A DNA stretch of 62,680 bases from an uncultured Muribaculaceae bacterium (GCA_947628305.1 CANQZG010000022.1:1-62680), one strand, 5' to 3'; counted from the first letter of the stretch, positions 8,577 through 17,661 are shown. The notes: generated by a model not told the origin, from the letters alone. Translations and numbers: made by a program.

Positions 8577-8607
8577 CAAAGATAATCAAAACATTATAAA
8601 TAAACAA
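8577..8607 (-). promoter_or_regulatory. Promoter of the secreted two-repeat protein gene (TTG-N20-TATCTTTG)
   Basis: On the minus strand a TTG at 8605-8607 and a TATCTTTG at 8577-8584 are separated by 20 bp, the expected spacing for the main Bacteroidetes sigma factor. The leader would be about 55 nt. Confidence 0.65.
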
Positions 8608-8633
8608 CAGTGGAAAAAATATCTTTGAAATAT

Positions 8634-8852
8634 TTATTTTTTCAGGTCATCCTCGCGCTCACGGCGAAGACGCTCACGACGTTTCAAGGTAAAATGCAAC
8701 AGGACGATACACAGCAGCGTGACTCCTATTATCCCGAAATAATAAAGATAATGACCCTGTCTCAATTCCGGAAGACCGATGTAACTCATGACACCGAGAT
8801 AGGCCAACAGGGCAAGCGGTATGACGGTGGAACGTTTCAGATGGCGTTTCAT
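8634..8852 (-). CDS. Small two-helix membrane protein
   Basis: 72 residues. Two hydrophobic segments (VIPLALLAYLGVMSYIGL and YLYYFGIIGVTLLCIVLLHF) flank a short polar loop, and a basic tail rich in Arg, Lys and Glu follows (LKRRERLRREREDDLKK). The ATG overlaps the stop of the upstream exonuclease gene in an ATGA, so translation is probably coupled. No family is recognised. The overlap and the sensible topology argue that it is real despite its size. Confidence 0.75.
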   Translation of the reverse strand: MKRHLKRSTVIPLALLAYLGVMSYIGLPELRQGHYLYYFGIIGVTLLCIVLLHFTLKRRERLRREREDDLKK

Positions 8853-9469
8853 TGCTCCGTCTCGACGATATAAGGGGACTTGACCGGGTCAAATCTTCCC
8901 TCGGTGAGATACTGATAGATGCGTAGGCACGCCCATGCGTCAATCGAGGCGTAGGCCTGTTGAGGAGCCGATAGTTGCACGGCCTCCCAGTTACTTAACC
9001 GCTGGCTCTTGGATATGCGGCGGCCGAATATAATGCCATAGATGCGTTGCAGACTGCAATCCACAATATTATATCGCTTGACAAACTGTTGCAAATCGAT
9101 GAATCCTTCGGGAATGAAATCGTTGATGCGGTGAAGCACAAAAAAGTCATCCTTCAATGAGAGTCCGACCTTGACCACCGATGGGTTCTCGATAAACTCG
9201 CGCAATGGCGCAATCAACCCTATCTTATTGAGACGGAACAGAAACGAGTGCTCTATTGTCGAGACCTGAATCAGTGCCACTGTATTGGTGCGCCCCTTAC
9301 GGAACGTCGGCTTGGTCTCGGTATCGAATCCCACAATCGGGCAATTGTTGAGATACCGCAATGCAGCCACAGCATCCTCCTCCGACTCAATAACTGATAT
9401 TGTACCGGGAAAGGTTTCTGTGGGCAACTCGGCCAGTTGTTCTTTGGTTATGGATATGTTTTTCTCCAT
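8849..9469 (-). CDS. 3'-5' exonuclease, DEDDy (RNase D/WRN-like) family
   Basis: 206 residues with a single DnaQ-like fold exonuclease domain. Exo I is VGFDTETKP (D, E), Exo II is VKVGLSLKDDFFVL, and Exo III is YASIDAWACLRIYQYL (Tyr and Asp, the DEDDy subtype). The length fits a stand-alone 3'-5' exonuclease without HRDC domains. It probably trims nucleic acid 3' ends in the cytoplasm; whether DNA or RNA is not evident. The start follows a well-spaced promoter whose -33 box lies in the end of bioD. It is coupled to the downstream small membrane protein. Confidence 0.87.
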   Translation of the reverse strand: MEKNISITKEQLAELPTETFPGTISVIESEEDAVAALRYLNNCPIVGFDTETKPTFRKGRTNTVALIQVSTIEHSFLFRLNKIGLIAPLREFIENPSVVKVGLSLKDDFFVLHRINDFIPEGFIDLQQFVKRYNIVDCSLQRIYGIIFGRRISKSQRLSNWEAVQLSAPQQAYASIDAWACLRIYQYLTEGRFDPVKSPYIVETEQ

Positions 9470-9488
9470 TGACGCTCTTATCGGAGTG

Positions 9489-9519
9489 CAAAATTAGCGA
9501 TTTCCAATGACATTTTCAA
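9489..9519 (-). promoter_or_regulatory. Promoter of the exonuclease gene (TTG-N20-TAATTTTG), overlapping the end of bioD
   Basis: On the minus strand TTG at 9517-9519 and TAATTTTG at 9489-9496 are 20 bp apart. The -33 box overlaps the bioD stop codon. The leader is about 15 nt. Confidence 0.65.
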
Positions 9520-10163
9520 CCCTTTGTCTCTATCGAGGGTACAAATATCATATCCGCTTCGGGGAAATGGCGCGTGATATACCGTTCAAGGTAGCCTTTG
9601 GTGTCATCGGCTATAACAGGGTCGGTATCGAAATGTTCATTGTAAGCCAACGCCTTAAGCCTTATTCCACGCGATGCAATCGCCTCAAGGGACAACAGGG
9701 TATGGTTAATCGAGCCGAGTTTACCATTGGTTACAAGAATCAAAGGCAAATCATGGGACGCCACATAATCAATTGTCGTGTAATCATCGGTGACCGGCAC
9801 CATGAGACCGCCCGCGCCCTCGATAAGCACTGTGTCATACCGTTCAAGCAATCTCTCTGTCGCTTTCTCGACAACGGTCAGGTCGATGTCACGCCCGTCA
9901 AGACGTGCAGCAAGCTGCGCCGAAGCCGGATAGGTGAATATGACCGGGGCGGTGGTGAAGTCACGGTCTTCGTCAAACGGTTCAACACCCATTATGCTCC
10001 GATGCAACTCGATATCCTCCGAATATCCGTCATTACCCGTCTGTATGAACTTCTGTGTGATTACCTTGACCCCGTCATTCATCATCTGGCGGGCAATCTC
10101 GCCGGTCACATAACTCTTGCCGGCATCGGTATCTATTCCTGAGACAAATATTACTTCCTTCAT
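9516..10163 (-). CDS. bioD: Dethiobiotin synthetase
   Basis: 215 residues. ATP-dependent carboxylation of 7,8-diaminopelargonate to dethiobiotin, the penultimate step of biotin synthesis. The P-loop is GIDTDAGKSYV near the N-terminus (BioD form GxxTxxGKT/S), and IEGAGGLMVPV is the conserved glycine-rich motif. The next residues (LILVTNGKLGSINHTLLSLEA) match the family. The ATG overlaps the bioG-bioC stop in an ATGA, so the two are translationally coupled. Bases 9507-10142 also carry a long frame on the plus strand, which is a shadow. Confidence 0.95.
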   Translation of the reverse strand: MKEVIFVSGIDTDAGKSYVTGEIARQMMNDGVKVITQKFIQTGNDGYSEDIELHRSIMGVEPFDEDRDFTTAPVIFTYPASAQLAARLDGRDIDLTVVEKATERLLERYDTVLIEGAGGLMVPVTDDYTTIDYVASHDLPLILVTNGKLGSINHTLLSLEAIASRGIRLKALAYNEHFDTDPVIADDTKGYLERYITRHFPEADMIFVPSIETKG

Positions 10164-11548
10164 TTTCCATATATTATATATACCGGGTTGAACGTTAACG
10201 AGACTTTCCCGTCAGTGTCAACCGGGTAATCAGCCATTATGTGGCGTGCCACCATTGCCGCCCCCGGTGTAGAGGAAGACATTGCGTTAACCCCCGTCAT
10301 CTTTATGTGACGTAACAATTCAGCCGATGATTCAAACCGCATCGTCAGGCAGCCATCCTCGGCTGAAGAATCGGTCGCCTCCGGCGGAATCATTTTTCGC
10401 AATACATCCACGCCGGGGAAAAACTTCCGGCCAATGAAAAACCGGTCCAACTCCTTGAAATTCTTATCCCCGAAAGTTGACAGCACCACAGTCCCCCCGG
10501 GTCGCAACGTCCTGAAACAGGCTCTCATAAACATTGCGGGTGAATTAAACCACTGCATCGCCGAGGATGAGACAATCAGGTCATAACAGCCATCTGGGCA
10601 CGACGCCATGAAACATTCGGCATCATCAGTCACCCTGACAGCATCGGCAGGAGCGTGTAGATTGTTATCGTTAAGGTCTACAAACGTGTATTCCGCATCG
10701 GGGAAAAGGGATACAATCCCACATGTGAGCATTCCTGTTCCAGCCCCGACTTCAAGAACTGATGACGGAAGATGTCTGTTGAATCGGGACTGTACAATAC
10801 CCATGACATGGGCGACAACCTGTGACTGAACGTCGGCATTGTCATCGTATGTTCCCGATGAGTTTCCAAACCGTTCCCCTATCAGGCCTTTGTCCGCGAC
10901 AAACCGTGACAACAGTTTCTTAAAATCGGGACAATGTCCGCCATCAATCTCCAATATACCGAATGCCGACTCTTTCCACGCCTCGCGTTGCGCCGTCGCC
11001 GGGATAATGCGGTCATCTTCAGCGATTACAGCATAGTCCCATTTAACAAAGTAGGCACTATGGTTTTTCGTGTCACGCTCAACGGCGTCAAGTTCCTCTA
11101 TAAGGCCGTCAATGTCACGTACGGGTAATACGGCCTTGAAACGGGCGAAAGATTCCGCGCCGTCAAACATCCTGCGGTAAAACTTCATCAACGACCGTCC
11201 GTCAAGGTTAGCCCGCGTGCCGTCAAATATCGTCTGCGGGATTCCCATGCGGTCATCGACAGGGAACAACGTGCCGTTCACGGCAAGTTTCAGCGTGATG
11301 TTCAGCGACGGGTTTCCTTCAATGAAACGTGCGGCCGCCGGGACTCCGAACGACCACGCGACAACAACAATCTCCCGGTAACGGACAAAATCACCGCATC
11401 CAAGCGTCATGTCACGATAATCCCACACGAGCCATAGGTCATACCCCGCCACCACGAGTGACGCAAAGGGTTTCTCGTCCATGCCCCAGCCGGCAAAGAA
11501 AAGCAACGCCCGTTCAGAATTCTGGTCAGATAACAGGGTTTGTTTCAT
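10160..11548 (-). CDS. bioGC: Fused pimeloyl-ACP methyl ester esterase (BioG) and malonyl-ACP O-methyltransferase (BioC)
   Basis: 462 residues with two enzymes in one chain. The N-terminal half (about 10-210) is the BioG (DUF452) alpha/beta hydrolase, with FFAGWGMDE, the nucleophile serine in VVAWSFGVPAA and a late histidine in IDGGHCPDF. The C-terminal half (about 235-462) is the SAM-dependent methyltransferase BioC, with motif I VLEVGAGTGMLTCG, acidic FVDLNDNN and LIVSSSAMQWF. BioC methylates malonyl-ACP to start pimelate synthesis on the fatty-acid machinery, and BioG removes the methyl group when the chain is complete. The fusion joins the first and last steps. The frame could start four codons earlier at a TTG, but that overlaps the -7 box; the ATG at 11548 is better. 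Confidence 0.93.
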   Translation of the reverse strand: MKQTLLSDQNSERALLFFAGWGMDEKPFASLVVAGYDLWLVWDYRDMTLGCGDFVRYREIVVVAWSFGVPAAARFIEGNPSLNITLKLAVNGTLFPVDDRMGIPQTIFDGTRANLDGRSLMKFYRRMFDGAESFARFKAVLPVRDIDGLIEELDAVERDTKNHSAYFVKWDYAVIAEDDRIIPATAQREAWKESAFGILEIDGGHCPDFKKLLSRFVADKGLIGERFGNSSGTYDDNADVQSQVVAHVMGIVQSRFNRHLPSSVLEVGAGTGMLTCGIVSLFPDAEYTFVDLNDNNLHAPADAVRVTDDAECFMASCPDGCYDLIVSSSAMQWFNSPAMFMRACFRTLRPGGTVVLSTFGDKNFKELDRFFIGRKFFPGVDVLRKMIPPEATDSSAEDGCLTMRFESSAELLRHIKMTGVNAMSSSTPGAAMVARHIMADYPVDTDGKVSLTFNPVYIIYGK

Positions 11549-11557
11549 AATGGCATG

Positions 11558-11565
11558 CAAAGGTA
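11558..11565 (-). promoter_or_regulatory. -7 box TACCTTTG just upstream of bioGC
   Basis: TACCTTTG on the minus strand ends 10 bp before the ATG, so the transcript would have only a few leader bases. No TTG at the usual 20-bp distance; the nearest is 26 bp away. Confidence 0.45.
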
Positions 11566-11596
11566 CACTTTTTTACCCACACCGCCACTATCAACG

Positions 11597-11890
11597 TCAT
11601 ATTGTCTGCTCGATATTCCAAGTAAACGCACGCAACCCCAGCTTGGGAGTGGCGACATCCATCTCATGGAGAATAGACAGGATGCGCTCGACACGGCTAT
11701 CCTCGACCATGGTTATTATCGCCGATGCCAGGGACGGCCATGCGTGTGAACCGTAATGTGGCTCGCCATCGCTGCTGCCACGCCCCTGAACCTGTTGCCA
11801 CGCCGTGAACCCACGGCAGTTGTTCTTCTCGAGCATCGTGACTATCCGTTCGTAATAAGCCTGGTCAAATGTTATCAGTATCGCTTTCAT
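11597..11890 (-). CDS. Small PII-like (ferredoxin-fold) protein of the RND efflux operon
   Basis: 97 residues. The N-terminus (MKAILITFDQAYYERIVTMLEKNNCRGF) and the C-terminal strand (KLGLRAFTWNIEQTI), with a VEDSRVERILSIL helix, suggest a PII or DUF3240-like ferredoxin fold. Its ATG overlaps the stop of the RND transporter gene (ATGA), so it is the last gene of the tolC-MFP-RND operon. Small PII-like proteins next to heavy-metal or drug RND pumps are known, and a trimeric regulatory role is inferred from that. A PHYGSHAWPS loop with two histidines might bind metal; this is speculative. Confidence 0.72.
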   Translation of the reverse strand: MKAILITFDQAYYERIVTMLEKNNCRGFTAWQQVQGRGSSDGEPHYGSHAWPSLASAIITMVEDSRVERILSILHEMDVATPKLGLRAFTWNIEQTI

Positions 11891-14800
11891 TTCGGTTGCT
11901 TTTGAATGTTTTTACGGTTAGACTTGCGTGCCCGCTTGACACCTACGTAGGCAAAGATGCAATACAACGCCGGGACAAACAACAGAGTGAGAATGGTGGA
12001 GAATGTGAGACCGCCAATCACGGCAGTACCCATCGGACGCCACATCTCGGCACCCTGCCCCGTCCCGACAGCCATCGGCACCATACCGAGGATTGTCGTC
12101 AACGTTGTCATCACCACAGGGCGCAGACGCGACTTGCCGCCGAGAATCACGGCACTACGTATCGACAGGCCGCGTTCACGGTTGAGCGAGATATAGTCAA
12201 TCAGCACAATACCGTTCTTCACCACGATACCGATGAGCATGATTGCGCCAATCATCGACATTACATTGAGCGTGTGACCCGACAGATACAGGATAATGAA
12301 CACGCCGGAAAATGCAAACAGCAACGAGGTCATAATAATCGCGGGATAGGTGTAACTCTCAAACTGCGCGGCCATCACAATATAGACGAGAATGACAATC
12401 AGCACGGCGAGCGTCAGCAAGTCCCTGAACGAGTCCTGTTGGTCCTCAAAACTACCCGCGAGCTGAATATTGACCCCTACGGGAATATGCATTTGGTCTA
12501 TCGCCTTCTGTGATTCCTCTACGACCTGGCTCATCGGGACACCGTTAACAACGGTCGATACCGTGATTATGCGCTCGCGGTCCTTGCGCTCAATTGTCGG
12601 AGGCGTGAAACGTTCAACCACCTTGCCGACATCCTTGACGCGCACCGAGCCGCCCGAAGGGGTATAGATGAGTATATTTTCAATATCGGAAATTGCCGTA
12701 CGGTGTTCGGGCGAATACATCACCTTTATATCGTACTCCTCGCCGTCCTCGCGGAACTGCGATGCAAGGCTACCGTTGATGCGGTTACGCAAGTATGTCG
12801 CCGCCGTCTGTAGGTTCAAACCGTACAACGCCAGTTTCTCCCGGTCAAAGTCGACCTGGTATTCAGGCTGATACTCCGAACGCGAGATGCGTATATCGGC
12901 CGTGCCCTTTATTTTCTCCAGGGCGCGTTGCAACTGTCGTGCCACCGAGTCGGTCTCATTGAAATCATATCCGTATATTTCAAAGTCGACCGTCGCCTGG
13001 CCGCCCATCGATGAACCACGGTTACCACCCACGTTCACCTGATATTTGCTGAATTCAGGGTAATTTTTCAAATCCTCACGCATCAACGCGGCGATTTCAG
13101 TGATTTTGCGGTCACGGTCGCCGGGGTCGGTCAGACGTATGTTCATCGACACAATATGCGGGCCGTTGTCGCTAAGCGAGGCGAATGTGTTATCGCTCGA
13201 CGCCTGCCCGGTAGTGTAATTGAGCACCATGATTTCGGGATATTTCTGACGCCATTCCTTTACGAGACGGTCGGTCACCTCCTGCGAAATCTCCACTCGC
13301 GTACCGATTGGCAACTCAAGGTTCACACCGAGACGGCCGTCATCGGCAGTCGGGAAAAACTCTGTCCCGACATACCTGACAAAGGACACCGAACCGATGA
13401 AAATCAACATACACACCAATATTGTCACCGTCTTGTGTGACACTACCTTGGTCAACAGCCAGGCATACCCATTGTCAAACGCATCGAGGCCTCGGTTAAT
13501 CGGCGTAAAGAATATACGGTAGATGCGCCCGTGCTTGTTATCCTTGCGCAACAGTTGGCTACAGAGCATCGGGGTGAGCGACAGGGCGCACACTGTAGAT
13601 ATAATCATCATGATTGTAACCATCCAGCCAAGCTGTCGGAACAGCACGCCTGTCATGCCGGTCACGAGCGTCAGAGGGAAAAACACGGCAATCAACGTCA
13701 GGGTCGACGCGATTACCGACACGGCAACCTCGTTGGTGCCATGGACAGCGGCCTGTTTGGGGTCGGAACCGCGCTCGATGTGGGTCGTGACATTCTCAAG
13801 CACCACAATCGCGTCATCCACTACCATACCGATTGAAATCGACAATGCCGACAGCGACACGATATTAAGCGTATTCCCGGTTATCGCAAGATAGATGAAC
13901 GATGCAATCAACGAAATCGGAATCGTGATGACGATGATGAGTGTCGCACGCCACCGCCCGAGGAAGCCGAACACGACTATAATCACGAACAGGAGAGCGT
14001 AGAGCACCGTCTCCACAAGTGAGTTGATTGTGTTGCGGATATTGTCGGAAGTATCGACTATCACACCTAACTTCACATCGGACGGCAGACGTTTCTGCAA
14101 CGACGGGAGCATCTTGAGCACCTTGTTGGAGATTTCAACCGAGTTGGCCCCCGACTGTTTCTGAATAACAATCATCGCCCCCTTTTTGCCATCGTTATAA
14201 GTCTGCTGAGCGCGTTCTTCAAGTGAGTCATCGATGCGTGCGACATCCGACAGATACACATTCGCGCCATTGACCGAGCCGACCACTATATTTTTCATCT
14301 CGTCCGATGAAGTGAACTCCCCTTGCACACGAAGCGAATAAGTGTCACTCCCGATGTCGAATGAACCGCCCGGGATATTCCGGTTCTCGGCGGCGATGAT
14401 GGATGAGATTGTCTCGACCGACAAACCGTAGGCCTCCAGACGGGCGGGGTCGATATAGACATGAATCTCGCGCTTTGGCGCGCCCGAAATCGAGACAGAG
14501 CCGACGCCCGAAATTCGCGCCAGCGGATTAGCCACCGCGTCATCAAGAATCTTGTAAAGTCCGGGCATAGACTCCGATGCCTGCACCGAGAGCAAAACAA
14601 TCGGAATCATGTCGGTGCTGAACTTGAAGATTATCGGGTTCTCGGCATTGTCGGGAAGCGAGCTTTTCACCATGTCGAGTTTGTCACGTACATCATTGGT
14701 GAGTACATCGATATCCTTACCGTACTCAAATTCCAAAGTTATTACCGAGATATTCTCGCGTGATTTCGAGGTAATGTGCTTTAGGTCATTGACCGAGTTG

Positions 14801-15012
14801 AGGGCGTTCTCAAGCGGTCGCGTGACATTCTGCTCGATATCCTGCGCACTCGCGCCCGAATAGGAGGTCATCACCATGATTGTGTTGGTCTCTATGTCGG
14901 GATAGAGGTCGATGGGAAGCGTGGATAGCGAGAACAGGCCGAGAATGGCGACCGCGACAAAACACAGGGTCGTCATGATAGGTCGCTTGACCGCACTTGC
15001 ATATAGGCTCAT
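11887..15012 (-). CDS. RND efflux transporter, inner-membrane permease (AcrB/MdtB-like)
   Basis: 1041 residues. Proton-driven pump subunit of a tripartite exporter. The first helix (TTLCFVAVAILGLFSL) is followed by periplasmic porter domains, helices 2-6 and the repeated second half with helices 7-12. Helix 4 carries SIGMVVDDAIVVLENV, whose paired aspartates (DD) are the proton-relay signature of HAE-type drug RND pumps. Length is normal for the family. The substrate cannot be told from sequence, and the CzcA metal-site pattern is not evident. It lies between the adaptor gene (28 bp upstream) and the PII-like gene (4-bp overlap). Confidence 0.94.
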   Translation of the reverse strand: MSLYASAVKRPIMTTLCFVAVAILGLFSLSTLPIDLYPDIETNTIMVMTSYSGASAQDIEQNVTRPLENALNSVNDLKHITSKSRENISVITLEFEYGKDIDVLTNDVRDKLDMVKSSLPDNAENPIIFKFSTDMIPIVLLSVQASESMPGLYKILDDAVANPLARISGVGSVSISGAPKREIHVYIDPARLEAYGLSVETISSIIAAENRNIPGGSFDIGSDTYSLRVQGEFTSSDEMKNIVVGSVNGANVYLSDVARIDDSLEERAQQTYNDGKKGAMIVIQKQSGANSVEISNKVLKMLPSLQKRLPSDVKLGVIVDTSDNIRNTINSLVETVLYALLFVIIVVFGFLGRWRATLIIVITIPISLIASFIYLAITGNTLNIVSLSALSISIGMVVDDAIVVLENVTTHIERGSDPKQAAVHGTNEVAVSVIASTLTLIAVFFPLTLVTGMTGVLFRQLGWMVTIMMIISTVCALSLTPMLCSQLLRKDNKHGRIYRIFFTPINRGLDAFDNGYAWLLTKVVSHKTVTILVCMLIFIGSVSFVRYVGTEFFPTADDGRLGVNLELPIGTRVEISQEVTDRLVKEWRQKYPEIMVLNYTTGQASSDNTFASLSDNGPHIVSMNIRLTDPGDRDRKITEIAALMREDLKNYPEFSKYQVNVGGNRGSSMGGQATVDFEIYGYDFNETDSVARQLQRALEKIKGTADIRISRSEYQPEYQVDFDREKLALYGLNLQTAATYLRNRINGSLASQFREDGEEYDIKVMYSPEHRTAISDIENILIYTPSGGSVRVKDVGKVVERFTPPTIERKDRERIITVSTVVNGVPMSQVVEESQKAIDQMHIPVGVNIQLAGSFEDQQDSFRDLLTLAVLIVILVYIVMAAQFESYTYPAIIMTSLLFAFSGVFIILYLSGHTLNVMSMIGAIMLIGIVVKNGIVLIDYISLNRERGLSIRSAVILGGKSRLRPVVMTTLTTILGMVPMAVGTGQGAEMWRPMGTAVIGGLTFSTILTLLFVPALYCIFAYVGVKRARKSNRKNIQKQPK

Positions 15013-15040
15013 AGGGTATCTTTATATTTGGTTGGAGAGA

Positions 15041-16087
15041 TTACTTCTTCTTGATGACTTCGACTTTCATTCCGTCGTTAAGACGTGTCTGTCCCGTTAT
15101 GACGACCTGCGCACCGTTATTCACACCCGAGAGCACCTCGTATGCATCGTCAAGACGCTGTCCGAGCTGAACCTGCTCGAAGCTGACCGTCTTTGTAGAC
15201 GGATTATAGACATAGACATACTTGTTACCCGAACCCGATTGCTTGACAACCGCCCTGTCGGGGACAACGACATGCGATGCCTCGCCGAAGTTCATCGTCA
15301 CACGGGCGAACATCCCGGGGAGCACACGGTCACCGGCATTGTCAATCGTGATTTCGACTGTAAATGTGCGTGTCGCCGGGTCAACAGTGGGATGAATCAG
15401 ATAGACAGTTCCGCGAAACTCCTCGTCACCGTACACATCCAACTTTATGCCCACACCCATACCTTTATGAACCTTGGTATACTCGTTTTCCGACACATTC
15501 ACAATCACCTTGACGGGATGAATCTGCTCGACAGTGAGGATGGGCAGCGTGCCGGTCATGTCACCGGGGTCATAGTTGCGGGCGGTCACAACGCCACTTA
15601 TCGGGGAGGTAAGTATCGTGTTCTCGACCTGATTCTGATATTGGCGACGCGACGCGTCAAGCTCGGTCTTGAGCTGGTCGACCGACTGTTGCGTGCCGCC
15701 ACCGATGTTCAGAAGCTGCACGGCGCGGTTATATTCACGCTCGGTGTTGGCAAGACGTGTCTTCAACTGGTCGATGTTCACGTCATCGAGCACCACAAGA
15801 CGTTGACCGCGTGCTACCCTTGCGCCAACATCGACAAGGATGCTCTTGATGCGGTTAGGGGTCGAGGTGGATATATTGTTTGTCTTGAACGCCTCCACGG
15901 TGGCGGTGTATTGGGCAGTCTGCGGCACTTGCTGCTCGTGTACCTGCATGACCTCCACCTTTGGGGTCTCGTCGACCGGGGTCTCCTTTGCCACCGACTC
16001 CTCTTTCTTCTCTCCAGAGCATGACACGGCGGCGATTGCAAGCATTGCAACCGTTAACGATTTTACTGTGACTGATATTGAACGCAT
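15041..16087 (-). CDS. RND efflux periplasmic adaptor (membrane fusion protein), lipoprotein
   Basis: 348 residues. Lipoprotein signal (MRSISVTVKSLTVAMLAIAAVSC, lipobox AVSC). Then a barrel-sandwich (biotinyl-lipoyl-like) half, RIKSILVDVGARVARGQRLVVLDD, an alpha hairpin (about 110-165), and the second half (ILTSPISGVVTARNYDPGDMTG). Beta-barrel and membrane-proximal domains follow, ending in LNDGMKVEVIKKK. It joins the RND pump to the outer-membrane channel. It is the middle gene of the operon and normal in length. Confidence 0.93.
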   Translation of the reverse strand: MRSISVTVKSLTVAMLAIAAVSCSGEKKEESVAKETPVDETPKVEVMQVHEQQVPQTAQYTATVEAFKTNNISTSTPNRIKSILVDVGARVARGQRLVVLDDVNIDQLKTRLANTEREYNRAVQLLNIGGGTQQSVDQLKTELDASRRQYQNQVENTILTSPISGVVTARNYDPGDMTGTLPILTVEQIHPVKVIVNVSENEYTKVHKGMGVGIKLDVYGDEEFRGTVYLIHPTVDPATRTFTVEITIDNAGDRVLPGMFARVTMNFGEASHVVVPDRAVVKQSGSGNKYVYVYNPSTKTVSFEQVQLGQRLDDAYEVLSGVNNGAQVVITGQTRLNDGMKVEVIKKK

Positions 16088-16125
16088 GATGTTATATCGA
16101 ATAGGATTAATTAGACAATAATGGT

Positions 16126-17592
16126 TTATCGGGCAGGCATGAAACGGCTGACATCGTATGAACCCAACAGAAGCTCAAGATTGCTGTTGGCGACAAGATA
16201 GTTGTAAATCGCCTGGTTATAGGAATTACGCGACTGCGTGAGCGACAGTTCGGCATCGCGCAGGTCAAGGTAGGACGCCGCGCCTATCTCAAAACTCTGT
16301 TTCACTATGTCATGGGCCGTGGCTGCCTGATTGACACTCTCGGAGCATGAGTTAATCTGACGCACGTTAAGCTGTATGTTCTCAAACGCGAGGTCAACCT
16401 GCATGTTAATCGAGTTGACGAGGTTCTCGCGTTGGAATTTCATTTCCTTGACCTGAACCTCGGCCTGACGGACACGGTTGTACCGCTGACCGCCCTCGAA
16501 CAACGGCACCGATAGCGTCAGTCCAATCATCGAGTAGGGACTCCAGCGGAAATTTCTGAACGGCGAGCCATTGCTCATCGATGTCCAGTTATAGTTGGCC
16601 GACAGAGAGAGTGTCGGATACCACGCCATCTTCTGCACATCAAGTGTCTCTTTAAGTATCCGCGACTGGATATCGAGTTTGCGGAGGTCGGAGTTGTCCT
16701 TGATGTCACGCGACAATGCCATTGTCATGTCATACATCGATTTCTCGAAATCGGCGAGCGTCACGTCAGGCTGTATCGCGATATATTCAGGGATACCCAT
16801 CAGGAGCAACAGTTGCAGACGAGCCTGTTTCACCGTGATTTCGGCCTGCGTCAACTGCGGTTCTATATTTTTAACCGCCACCTGTGTACGCAACACGTCA
16901 TACCGCGAGGCCGCTCCCACCTGAAACTGTTTCTCGTACAGCGATGCCGTGAACCGCGCCATGTCAAGGCTCTGCATCACGACATTATAGGAGTCCTGTG
17001 CGAACAGGAGCGCATAATAAGCGTTCTTCACCTGATTGACCAAGGACTGACGCGAACTACGTGCCGTCTCAAGGCTCTCGAGAATCTGCGAGTCCGATAA
17101 CTTCAGCGTCTTCCACAGCTGCGGCGCAATAACAGGCATGGACGCCTGGAATCCCATCGAATAACTGTTGTCAAGGCCAACCTTGATGCCGCCGTCACCC
17201 TTACCTCTTGAAGCGATGGCCGATGATGCGTCGTCACCGTCAGAGGCCTCACCGTCACCCGACGATGCGCCTCCGAAGCCGTCCATGTTCATGTACATAG
17301 TCTGCTTGGCAAGCGTGCGGCTATAAGTCCCGTTAAAACTTATACTGGGAAGAAGCTGCCCGATTGTCTCCTTTCGTGACAGTTCCATACGGGTTACCTC
17401 CATGTCGGCGACACGCACGGTGGGATTGTCGCTCAATGCGATTTCGATGCAACGGTCAAGTGACATAACAGCGCCCCCGGGACTGACCGAGTCAACCGCC
17501 ACGGTATCAACCACCGCCAACTGCGCCCCAGCCTGAAAAGCCGTTCCGACCGACATCCCCGCAACAATAATCAACAGGTGTATTGTTTTCAT
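16126..17592 (-). CDS. TolC-family outer-membrane efflux channel
   Basis: 488 residues. Signal peptide (MKTIHLLIIVAGMSVGTAFQAGA), then two OEP repeats of long helices. The first starts at SLDRCIEIALSDNPTVRVADM, the second near YDMTMALSRDIKDNSDLRKLD, and SYLDLRDAELSLTQSRNSYNQAIYNYL is the typical C-terminal helix. A low-complexity GDGEASDGDDASSA stretch near residue 115 is an insertion in the first barrel region. First gene of the efflux operon, with a clear promoter upstream. Confidence 0.92.
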   Translation of the reverse strand: MKTIHLLIIVAGMSVGTAFQAGAQLAVVDTVAVDSVSPGGAVMSLDRCIEIALSDNPTVRVADMEVTRMELSRKETIGQLLPSISFNGTYSRTLAKQTMYMNMDGFGGASSGDGEASDGDDASSAIASRGKGDGGIKVGLDNSYSMGFQASMPVIAPQLWKTLKLSDSQILESLETARSSRQSLVNQVKNAYYALLFAQDSYNVVMQSLDMARFTASLYEKQFQVGAASRYDVLRTQVAVKNIEPQLTQAEITVKQARLQLLLLMGIPEYIAIQPDVTLADFEKSMYDMTMALSRDIKDNSDLRKLDIQSRILKETLDVQKMAWYPTLSLSANYNWTSMSNGSPFRNFRWSPYSMIGLTLSVPLFEGGQRYNRVRQAEVQVKEMKFQRENLVNSINMQVDLAFENIQLNVRQINSCSESVNQAATAHDIVKQSFEIGAASYLDLRDAELSLTQSRNSYNQAIYNYLVANSNLELLLGSYDVSRFMPAR

Positions 17593-17610
17593 AAAGTACT
17601 ATAATTTCTC

Positions 17611-17641
17611 CAAAATTACACATTTCCAATCGCTACGACAA
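17611..17641 (-). promoter_or_regulatory. Promoter of the RND efflux operon (TTG-N20-TAATTTTG)
   Basis: On the minus strand TTG at 17639-17641 and TAATTTTG at 17611-17618 are 20 bp apart, giving a leader of about 15 nt. No obvious operator palindrome is seen around it. Confidence 0.68.
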
Positions 17642-17661
17642 GCACATCCCTGCTACAAATG

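Noticed and set aside
9507-10142. 211-codon plus-strand frame opposite bioD
   Set aside because: Shadow of bioD, which has complete catalytic motifs, coupling to bioGC and correct length; the plus-strand product resembles nothing and is rich in Arg, His and Cys.
11869-12513. 214-codon plus-strand frame opposite the RND pump gene
   Set aside because: Antisense shadow of a well-conserved transporter; the product has low-complexity His, Arg and Asn composition and no start signal.
14912-16024. 370-codon plus-strand frame opposite the adaptor gene
   Set aside because: Long but antisense to a clear membrane fusion protein with a lipoprotein signal; codon composition fits a mirrored coding strand, not a second gene.
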